From BJGV01 sp964194745 (GTDB lineage Bacteria; Pseudomonadota; Gammaproteobacteria; Burkholderiales; Nitrosomonadaceae), in assembly GCA_965248035.1 (NCBI GenBank), contig OZ252054.1, positions 2,232,001 through 2,296,000 on the forward strand: 64,000 nt of DNA, written 5' to 3'. The stretch's first letter is position 1; each line of letters begins with the position of its first letter. This document shows positions 58,338 through 64,000 of the stretch, piece by piece. A program made the translations under genes and the position numbers. The notes beneath the pieces were generated by a model. That model searched no databases. It was not told the DNA's origin and saw only the letters and a program-made list of their open reading frames with translations.

Positions 58338-59795
58338 TTATTCGCAGTGCTTATATTTTTTCTTTTCGCAGTTTCGCGCTATTCTTTGTGCATCAGCAAT
58401 TTGAGAAGCAGTCATCTTTCTAACTACATGAACTAGATTCTCTTTTGCATCTTTGTTCCCGTTACTAGCAGCAAGACTGAACCACATGTGTGCGCGAACA
58501 TAGTTTTGGGTTGAGCCTTCACCATTACTATACATCAAACCTAGATTATATTGCGCGTTCACGGATCCTTGCCCCGCGGCAAGGCGATACCATTTCGCTG
58601 CTTCCTGATAATCCTTTGTGACACCTTCACCATTGTCATACATCAAACCTAGTGCATATTGCGCGTTCATGGATCCTTGCTTGGCAGCAAGGCGATACCA
58701 TTTCGCTGCTTCCTGATAATCCTTTGTGACACCTTCACCATTGTCATACATCAAACCTAGTGCATATTGCGCGTTCATGGATCCTTGCTTGGCAGCAAGG
58801 CGATACCATTTTGCTGCTTCCTGATAATCCTTTGTGACACCTTCACCATTGTCATATATCAAACCTAGTGCATATTGCGCGTTTACAGATCCTTGCTCCG
58901 CAGCAAGGCGATACCATTTCGCTGCTTCCTGATAATCCTTTGTGACACCTTCACCATTGTCATACATCAAACCTAGTGCATATTGCGCGTTCATGGATCC
59001 TTGCTTGGCAGCAAGGCGATACCATTTTGCTGCTTCCTGATAATCCTTTGTGACACCTTCACCATTGTCATATATCAAACCTAGTGCATATTGCGCGTTT
59101 ACAGATCCTTGCTCCGCAGCAAGGCGATACCATTTCGCTGCTTCCTGATAATCCTTTGTGACACCTTCACCATTGTCATACATCAAACCTAGTGCATATT
59201 GCGCGTTCATGGATCCTTGCTTGGCAGCAAGGCGATACCATTTCGCTGCTTCCTGATAATCCTTTGTGACACCTTCACCATTGTTATACATCAAACCTAG
59301 TGCATATTGCGCGTTTACATATCCTTGCTCCGCAGCAAGGCGATACCATTTCGCTGCTTCCTGATAATCCTTTGTGACACCTTCACCATTGTCATACATC
59401 AAACCTAGTGCATATTGCGCGTTCATGGATCCTTGCTTGGCAGCAAGGCGATACCATTTCGCTGCTTCCTGATAATCCTTTGTGACACCTTCACCATTGT
59501 TATACATCAAACCTAGTGCATATTGCGCGTTTACATATCCTTGCTCCGCAGCAAGGCGATACCATTTCGCTGCTTCCTGATAATCCTTTGTGACACCTTC
59601 ACCATTGTTATACATCAAACCTAGTGCATATTGCGCAACTGCATTCCCTTGGGTGGCTAACGGAAGGAGTAATTCTAGGGCTTGGGCAAAATTATTTTTC
59701 TTATATGCCTCTACTCCATCTCCAAGAGCATCCGCTCTGGTAACACTACTGTATAGCAACAATATAGTGCCTATAATTAAAATCCATTTACTCAT
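58338..59795 (-). CDS. Secreted Sel1-repeat protein
   Basis: 485 residues. Signal peptide MSKWILIIGTILLLYSSVTRA with cleavage near ADA. One divergent N-terminal unit (ALELLLPLATQGNAVAQ), ten almost identical 36-residue Sel1 units of the form YALGLMYDNGEGVTKDYQEA / AKWYRLAAKQGSMNAQ, and a divergent last unit (SNGEGSTQNYVRAHMWFSLA) with a C-terminal cap rich in Lys and Cys. Sel1 solenoids bind other proteins. The near identity at the DNA level (108-bp periodicity) implies recent expansion and possible length variation. Confidence 0.93.
   Translation of the reverse strand: MSKWILIIGTILLLYSSVTRADALGDGVEAYKKNNFAQALELLLPLATQGNAVAQYALGLMYNNGEGVTKDYQEAAKWYRLAAEQGYVNAQYALGLMYNNGEGVTKDYQEAAKWYRLAAKQGSMNAQYALGLMYDNGEGVTKDYQEAAKWYRLAAEQGYVNAQYALGLMYNNGEGVTKDYQEAAKWYRLAAKQGSMNAQYALGLMYDNGEGVTKDYQEAAKWYRLAAEQGSVNAQYALGLIYDNGEGVTKDYQEAAKWYRLAAKQGSMNAQYALGLMYDNGEGVTKDYQEAAKWYRLAAEQGSVNAQYALGLIYDNGEGVTKDYQEAAKWYRLAAKQGSMNAQYALGLMYDNGEGVTKDYQEAAKWYRLAAKQGSMNAQYALGLMYDNGEGVTKDYQEAAKWYRLAAGQGSVNAQYNLGLMYSNGEGSTQNYVRAHMWFSLAASNGNKDAKENLVHVVRKMTASQIADAQRIARNCEKKKYKHCE
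58557..59637 (-). repeat. 108-bp tandem repeat within the Sel1 gene, ten units
   Basis: Spacing of the GGATCCTTGC word confirms 108 bp between the copies at 58661 and 58769. Unit ends alternate between AEQG(Y/S)V and AKQGSM over most of the array, showing expansion by 216-bp pairs. Confidence 0.9.
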
Positions 59796-59829
59796 TGCTT
59801 ACACCTCTCACACCAGTATATACACTAAT

Positions 59830-60000
59830 ACAAAATGCGAATGCCCGCTTTGGGTCGAAAGCGATCATTCACGAAAGTCTGCTTTTTGCCAAAACGGATG
59901 ATCGCATTTAGCTTCGAAAGCAATTTGATAACAGCCAATCACATTGGGGGAACTATTGGAGGTTTTTCAAAGAAATTGGAGTAGCTGTTTCTTTGCCTCG
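59830..60000. repeat. Composite boundary repeat, partial
   Basis: CCCGCTTTGGGTCGAAAGCG hairpin, CGCATTTAGCTTCGAAAGC, CACATTGGGGGAACTATTGG, TTTCAAAGAAATTGGAGTAG. T-arm-like end not found. Confidence 0.65.
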
Positions 60001-60238
60001 TCTTACCCAAAAAAATAGGTGGCATCTAGTTAGCGAACGTCTACTTTCGATCCATAGCAGACATTCACTTGTACAACATAAAATATGATAAAGAATTAAA
60101 ATTGCTCTGATATCAGACCGTGGGGTATTTTATGGTAACAACAAACATATTTAGCTTGTATAGTGTGATATCTGAGCATAATTGCCATGTATTAAGATGA
60201 TATACGACAAGGGACGTTCTAACGCTATTCGGAGTTCA

Positions 60239-60883
60239 ATGTTAACTAAAGACAATAATTGGATAGAGGACTCAGATATTTTGTCCATTTTTCCGACGTT
60301 TGTCTGGACGATTCAGTCAACGCCAGAATTCTATAAGAAGGTAAATACGAAGATACTCAAAGCTCTAAATCAAATGAACCCGGACCTGGCTGATATTTCG
60401 CCTGGTGACTCGTGGCAGTCTAATCAGCAACTGCACAAACGCGAAGAATTCATTGATCTAGTGCCACGCATTCTTGCCACAGCGAAAACAGTGTTGCGAT
60501 TTCTTAAGGTCGGCTATGATGCAGTCGAGGTCACCGGATGCTGGGCCAATATCAATTCAACTGGTGTGTCTCACGCAATTCATAGTCATCCGAATAACTT
60601 TTTGAGCGGGGTGTACTACGTTCAAACACAGGCAGGCGCTGATACGATTAATTTTCACGATCCTAAACCACAAACCGGCATCATCAGGCCTCCAGTTACC
60701 GAACTCACAGCCTTGAATACAGATCAGGTCGTGGTGAACGTGAGCAAGGGGACACTCTTGATGTTTCCAGCCTATTTAGGGCACTCGGTTTCACGAAACG
60801 AGAGTGATAATCTTAGGATAAACATAAGTTTCAACATCATGTTCTCTTTATTCGCGGAGAACCTAAGTAAACCTCTATGGTGA
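60239..60883 (+). CDS. Putative 2-oxoglutarate/Fe(II) oxygenase (TIGR02466-like)
   Basis: Start at ATG 60239 (MLTKDNNWIEDSDILSIFPT) with GGAG six bases upstream; 214 residues (the open frame begins at 60182). Pattern of a small double-stranded beta-helix oxygenase: GCWANINSTGVSHAIHSHPN with HxH, LSGVYYVQTQAGAD, INFHDPKPQ, then MFPAYLGHSVSRNESDNLRI with a second His and Arg, and SFNIMF. Iron ligands are probably the His in SHPN, the Asp in FHDP or nearby, and the His in LGHSV. Substrate unknown. Confidence 0.75.
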   Translation: MLTKDNNWIEDSDILSIFPTFVWTIQSTPEFYKKVNTKILKALNQMNPDLADISPGDSWQSNQQLHKREEFIDLVPRILATAKTVLRFLKVGYDAVEVTGCWANINSTGVSHAIHSHPNNFLSGVYYVQTQAGADTINFHDPKPQTGIIRPPVTELTALNTDQVVVNVSKGTLLMFPAYLGHSVSRNESDNLRINISFNIMFSLFAENLSKPLW

Positions 60884-60969
60884 CCTTAAGCATCGCCTAA
60901 CAAGTCGTTTGAGCGGATGTGGTTAAGCTGTGGTTGCTTGCCTTAGCGGTCCGTCTGCGCCGTTCAACT

Positions 60970-61235
60970 TGTTCGTTAAATGTCCGCTCTGGGTAGATAG
61001 CAGTCATTCACTAAAGTCTGTTCTGTGCCAAATGCAAACAGTCTTACCAAGTGTCTATAGCAATCCAATAGCATCCAATCAAATCGTATGAATCTGTTGA
61101 TGTATTTGTTGGTATCTTGAAAATGAATAAAATTTTGATCAGTCTGTGGTAAGGGTTACAGCCTAGAAGGTGATTCGCACTGCCCATTTTGAAAAGTTTT
61201 CGTGTTTGTTTTGTACCAAAAGCAGACATTAAATA
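60970..61235. repeat. Composite boundary repeat, relative of 55340-55515
   Basis: Hairpin TCCGCTCTGGGTAGATAGCA, CAATCCAATAGCATCCAATC, TTGATGTATTTGTTGGTATC, TGGTAAGGGTTACAGCCTAG, degenerate end GATTCGCACTGCCC, then a second half-hairpin TTGTACCAAAAGCAGACATT. Confidence 0.7.
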
Positions 61236-61340
61236 AGCTGCAAAATGTGCTGAGGAAAAGTTTAATTACCATAGATAGTTAATATTTAATACTAAGAATA
61301 ATAAGTAGCTTAGCTTTCAATATAACAAATCAGCCAACGA

Positions 61341-61901
61341 TCAGTGCTGTCCAATTTCCTCTAGTTGATCATCACCAAAATTGTAATGGCCTTCGCTGAG
61401 TTTCATTTGTGCTTTTTTGAAAAACCGGTCGGGTGGGGTAAGGCTGCCTGCGCGAGCAGCATCCATGTCGTTCATGAGTGCAGCAAATTCCGATTGGAAT
61501 TCATCGAAGCTACCGAGCGCAGTAACACTCCACGCCTGGCGGAACCGATCCTGCAAAGTTTTGAACTGTTGAGCATGTTTCCACAATACATCTAAGCTTA
61601 CGTCAAAATCGAGCCCCTTGTAAACCGCAGGAGCCATTCCCACAAGAAAGGCGCATATACCCGCGAACCACTCCATGTTAGGCTGTTTCGAAAATAACAG
61701 CCAGGCAGCTAGGCTGCCAAAAATAATTGGAAAAATAACAAAAGCAGCACGCCACGATCGCAACGATTTCACCCATTCAATAATTGTGGTAACCATGTAG
61801 AGGCACGATTCTTCCAGGCGCCTACACTCGGCGATCAGATTTTTCGTGCGCCCGTCCATCACGCTATCTGAGGGCTGCAAGGATCGAAACCCTTCTGCCA
61901 C
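61341..61901 (-). CDS. Two-helix membrane protein resembling SLATT-type effectors
   Basis: 186 residues from GTG 61901, or 172 from ATG 61859 (MDGRTKNLIAECRRLEES). Two adjacent helices near residues 52-95 (AAFVIFPIIFGSLAAWLLFS and WFAGICAFLVGMAPAVYK) are followed by a helical cytoplasmic part with LDVLWKHAQQFKTLQDRFRQ, LMNDMDAARAG and PPDRFFKKAQ. Helix pair plus a tail that starts with HAxQFKxLxxxFRxxW and ends in PP-(x)-FxKA is the layout of SLATT-domain proteins, pore-forming effectors in nucleotide-signalling defence. No sensor gene is nearby, so the assignment is tentative. Confidence 0.7.
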   Translation of the reverse strand: MAEGFRSLQPSDSVMDGRTKNLIAECRRLEESCLYMVTTIIEWVKSLRSWRAAFVIFPIIFGSLAAWLLFSKQPNMEWFAGICAFLVGMAPAVYKGLDFDVSLDVLWKHAQQFKTLQDRFRQAWSVTALGSFDEFQSEFAALMNDMDAARAGSLTPPDRFFKKAQMKLSEGHYNFGDDQLEEIGQH

Positions 61902-62095
61902 CTCGGCGATTAGTTTTTCTTGCGCTTGTCCATCACGCTATCAGGGAATGTCGGGACCGAAAACCTTCTGTTAAAAGACACAATAAGCTACTTATTTTAT
62001 CATAGACTTATTACTTTAATTTGTTGCTGAATGTCTGCTTAGTGCCAAAAGTGGACATCCATCAATACGTTTGCATCTATAGTTAGAATTTGTCT

Positions 62096-62308
62096 TTAGC
62101 TAAGATCGCAACCTGGTGGTAGCCTCCAAGACCTTGTTGCTGGTACGACTTTTTCATCTTTATCAATGATCTGGAAATATTCTCCAGTATCCTTTTCTAT
62201 ACGAACTATTGAAACTAGATAGTCATCTAATTTTGAACGTGTCGCATCTGATGTATTAGGGGCAATCCAAGCTATATGTAATGAAGGGTAATAAGTCACA
62301 CTTTTCAT
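62096..62308 (-). CDS. Hypothetical protein, 70 residues
   Basis: MKSVTYYPSLHIAWIAPNTS opens the frame; the rest reads VSIVRIEKDTGEYFQIIDKD, VVPATRSWRLPPGCDLS. Amphipathic alpha/beta pattern, no signal. No family recognised. Ends just before a repeat-bearing spacer. Coding status uncertain. Confidence 0.4.
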   Translation of the reverse strand: MKSVTYYPSLHIAWIAPNTSDATRSKLDDYLVSIVRIEKDTGEYFQIIDKDEKVVPATRSWRLPPGCDLS

Positions 62309-62309
62309 G

Positions 62310-62408
62310 GCTTCAAGCGTACTGAATCTGTTGGTACATTGAAAACAAATAATATTTAGAGCAGCTTAGAGTGCAGGTTGTGGCCTGTAGTATGATTCCC
62401 ACCGTCCC
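62310..62408 (+). repeat. Composite boundary repeat, T-arm-like end
   Basis: TTCAAGCGTACTGAATCTGT, TGGTACATTGAAAACAAATA, TGTGGCCTGTAGTATGATTC and the end GATTCCCACCGTCCC. Shares the TTCAAGCG and GTTGGTACAT words with 21370-21489. Confidence 0.6.
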
Positions 62409-62678
62409 GAGACAGTCAACTTTTACGCCAAAATCAACTTCCCGTAACTTAGTGATTCCACCTTCTTGCGATACCCATGACTTTTTATGGATGTGGCCAC
62501 TAGCTTTATTCATTCTCCAATTTGCCGTTATTATGTGATATAAATTACAGAATTAATTTGTTGGTTTATATAATATGCTAAATACTAAAAGGAGAACGAT
62601 TGGGAAAACTATTCTTAAACCATCGAACTCTTGTGAGCAGTTGCGTGAAAGCTGAGTTAACTTATCGGAGACTTTTGA

Positions 62679-62816
62679 ATGTTGAAGATAAAAGCGATCG
62701 TAGTAAGGCAGTTACTTGGACTTGCCACATTCTTGATGTGCGCCTTCCTTGTCCTTATCGGTCTTAGTCTAGCTGGATTTGGAACTACACGTCGTAGAAA
62801 AGCATCAATTAAATAA
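62679..62816 (+). CDS. 45-residue membrane peptide with PEP-CTERM-like tail (repeat copy 2)
   Basis: Identical to the product at 13049-13186: one helix and the tail GLSLAGFGTTRRRKA. In this copy the upstream region is not interrupted by an IS, so if there is a promoter to the left of 62578 only this copy keeps it. Confidence 0.5.
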   Translation: MLKIKAIVVRQLLGLATFLMCAFLVLIGLSLAGFGTTRRRKASIK

Positions 62817-62871
62817 TACAGATTCGGATCAAACGAAAAAGTATATATAAAGGGAGAAGTAATGGCGAAAA

Positions 62872-62896
62872 GCCTCGACTAGATCGGGGGTTTTTT
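62872..62896 (+). terminator. Rho-independent terminator (repeat copy 2)
   Basis: Same stem and T-run as at 13242-13266. Confidence 0.75.
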
Positions 62897-63005
62897 GTGC
62901 TTAAAAAAATGTAAATGGGCAATTATGAACGTCCGCTTTGGGTCGATAGCAGTCATTCGCCAATTTTCTTTCTGAAAAAACTTTCCTCCGAAATTTGGTA
63001 GTGCT

Positions 63006-63329
63006 CTAATTTGATTGAGACCCATCTACATATTCGAAGAGAATGTCTGTAGCTAGACCAGAGCTGCGATCCTTCACAGTTTTTCGAGTGATATTTGGAC
63101 TATCAGAACTGGCTCGGAATACCTCTTCCTCAGTCATTCCCAGCTCTGCTATCAAGTGCAGAGTCGTATGAGGATTATGATTCGGATTGTAAAGCTTTTC
63201 GCCTTGAAGAAATTTTTCGAGGCGCTTTCGTTTCGAGATTCGGTCACCAAAATAGTAAACAATCGCTATAACGACAAAGATTGCCGTTAGAATAGAGGCT
63301 ATGTTCGCTAATGACGCTAGATTATCCAT
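63006..63329 (-). CDS. Small membrane-anchored protein, 107 residues
   Basis: N-terminal helix at residues 5-28 (ASLANIASILTAIFVVIAIV), then a basic stretch RISKRKRLEKFL and a soluble tail with HTTLHLIAELGMTEEEVFRA, where the LMAELGMTExE pattern suggests a winged-helix or HTH-like element seen in small membrane proteins of accessory regions. Ends ILFEYVDGSQSN. Function unknown. Confidence 0.72.
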   Translation of the reverse strand: MDNLASLANIASILTAIFVVIAIVYYFGDRISKRKRLEKFLQGEKLYNPNHNPHTTLHLIAELGMTEEEVFRASSDSPNITRKTVKDRSSGLATDILFEYVDGSQSN

Positions 63330-63537
63330 CGCTGTTATTACACGTATCCAACTAATCCTAGTAATCTATCACAATTGGTAGCGTTCTAATTTGCCTTCAA
63401 TGGCTTATTCTTTTTCTTTATCTTGATGAAATACCTAAGTTCATCACATTCTACGCTCTCTCGAGCCCGACATCTTAACGTTTGATTAAACGGTGGTTGC
63501 TGCGGGAATTATATACATTCCTAGACAGCCTGGTTTA

Positions 63538-63699
63538 TCATAACTCCTTCAAACGTTGATCCCGTTTCGCGTCCGCCACTCGGAAAACTGTTTTGACAAT
63601 CGCTTCGGGCAGCGCGTCAATCTTCTCGATGATCCGTATGACGGGACGGCCTCTAGGACGCTTGAGTGTGGGGGGCTTTTTAGAGGGTTTCGGTTTCAT
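63538..63699 (-). CDS. 53-residue basic peptide, last cargo gene of IS element 4
   Basis: ATG overlaps the HNH stop (ATGA, 63696-63699). Very basic N-terminus with an AT-hook-like KRPRGRPV (MKPKPSKKPPTLKRPRGRP), followed by a helix VIRIIEKIDALPEAIVK. The RPRGRP core suggests binding in the minor groove of AT-rich DNA. Lies about 35 bp inside the end of the element. Confidence 0.6.
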   Translation of the reverse strand: MKPKPSKKPPTLKRPRGRPVIRIIEKIDALPEAIVKTVFRVADAKRDQRLKEL

Positions 63700-64000
63700 G
63701 TTTTACCTACTCGCTGCTTCCGCTTGATCCATCCCTTATCGGTCAGCAACACAAGCAATTCATCATGGGATTTCGTGCCTTTCAACGAATTACAGGCTCC
63801 ACACAACAGTTGAAGGTTACTGATATGATCCGTGCCCCCTTTTGCCCGTGGGACAATATGGTCGATGTGAAGATGCCGAAGTTCAAAATGACTCTCGCAC
63901 CCGTTACAATACCCGCCTTGCTCACCATACAAATACTTCTTGTTCTCCACTGAACCATAGGCCTTGATCTTCCCCAATCCGTGCGTTGCGGCATATCCGT
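63696..64000 (-). CDS. HNH endonuclease, C-terminal part, IS cargo (5' end outside window)
   Basis: The frame is open to the window edge, so the start lies beyond 64000 (an internal GTG/ATG-like codon near 63977 is unlikely to be the start because GYAATHGLGKIKAYG continues upstream). A full HNH motif is visible: GGYCNGCESHF (first zinc Cys pair), LHIDHIVPRAKGGTDHISNL, then LLCGACNSLKG (second pair). HNH enzymes nick or cut DNA using one metal. May be a stand-alone nuclease or the C-terminal domain of a longer cargo enzyme. Confidence 0.85.
   Translation of the reverse strand, partial: GYAATHGLGKIKAYGSVENKKYLYGEQGGYCNGCESHFELRHLHIDHIVPRAKGGTDHISNLQLLCGACNSLKGTKSHDELLVLLTDKGWIKRKQRVGKT

Larger units (their letters stand above)
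62578..62929. repeat. 352-bp repeat, copy 2 (identical to 12948-13299)
   Basis: Same sequence and orientation as copy 1. Outside the repeat the flanks differ completely: left ...TTATATAATATG, right a hairpin unit beginning CGTCCGCTTTGGGTCGATAG. Confidence 0.97.
63504..64000 (-). mobile_element. IS1595-like element 4, left end only (continues beyond window)
   Basis: GGGAATTATATACATTCCTA at 63504 matches the ends of elements 1-3. Inside it are, on the minus strand, a 53-codon ORF and an HNH nuclease gene joined by an ATGA overlap, the same plan as elements 2 and 3. The transposase and right end should lie to the right of 64000. The family assignment is an inference from the end sequence and layout. 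Confidence 0.7.

Noticed and set aside
58557..59637. Regular 108-bp repeats suggesting a CRISPR-like array
   Set aside because: They lie in one open frame and encode Sel1 units; there are no unique spacers between short repeats.
20000..62000. Integrated prophage
   Set aside because: No capsid, terminase, portal, tail or integrase gene was seen; the content is single accessory genes and IS elements.
21370..62408. tRNA or tmRNA genes at the TTCGATTCCCGCC motifs
   Set aside because: Only the T-arm and acceptor-like end is present; no matching 5' acceptor strand, D-arm or anticodon arm precedes any of the copies.
62313..62513. 66-codon frame on the minus strand
   Set aside because: Its second half is a translated boundary repeat; the first 40 codons could be a gene fragment but nothing supports it.

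Overview
The window looks like a chromosomal segment of a betaproteobacterium, probably Nitrosomonadales-like. The reasons are the lspA-ileS-ribF order, the betaproteobacterial style of IleS, a PduO-type adenosyltransferase, and a glycosyltransferase of the exosortase A-associated kind. The taxonomic call is an inference; no rRNA or tRNA gene is present.

Layout. (1) 1-6.3 kb is ordinary core sequence: the end of an RhlE-like DEAD-box helicase, a cobalamin adenosyltransferase, and the divergent ribF-ileS-lspA group, all intact. (2) 6.8-10.5 kb is a decayed exopolysaccharide/exosortase-type patch: two broken GT4 glycosyltransferases and an intact CapK-like ligase. (3) 10.9-19.6 kb holds two IS1595-family elements with cargo genes, either side of a frameshifted acyltransferase/acyl-ACP synthetase gene and the first copy of a 352-bp repeat. 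(4) 20-28 kb is a run of accessory genes, several frameshifted or truncated (alpha/beta hydrolase, UspA, NhaA, GltS, an HsdR scrap). (5) 29.2-37.5 kb is a compact eight-gene operon, all intact. (6) 37.6-63 kb is a cassette-like series of mostly single genes in either orientation, separated by degenerate copies of a composite repeat with hairpins and a tRNA T-arm-like tail. A third IS1595-family element lies at 48.1-50.9 kb, the second 352-bp repeat at 62.6 kb, and the left end of a fourth IS1595-like element at 63.5 kb.

The strongest candidate for an undescribed system is the 29.2-37.5 kb operon. It encodes a MotA/TolQ/ExbB-type channel protein followed by two proteins whose N-terminal membrane helix matches the ExbD/TolR helix, including its Asp, and which continue through a coiled coil into a von Willebrand A domain with a complete MIDAS motif. 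Upstream are a 48-residue membrane protein, a PEGA-plus-FGE-fold protein, a membrane-anchored helical repeat protein, a large lipoprotein and a secreted protein. I read this as a proton-driven envelope machine whose moving parts are metal-binding vWA domains.

The second theme is four different IS1595-family elements in 64 kb. Three show a cargo operon downstream of the transposase on the same strand, mostly joined by 4-bp ATGA overlaps; in the fourth only the far end is in the window. Cargo comprises a DNA methyltransferase, a PIN-domain toxin-like protein with an unknown partner, a complete PmeII-like restriction-modification pair, and an HNH nuclease. Elements 2, 3 and 4 end in a tiny coupled ORF next to the terminal repeat. 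Element 3 has perfect 50-bp ends and an exact 8-bp target duplication. It splits a large helicase-nuclease gene that can be rebuilt in frame and that also carries two in-frame stops.

The frameshifts and nonsense codons fall almost entirely in accessory genes while the core genes are intact. Most of the decay is therefore probably real, but single-base indels in homopolymers at about 8.86, 26.74 and 27.16 kb could also be uncorrected sequencing errors.
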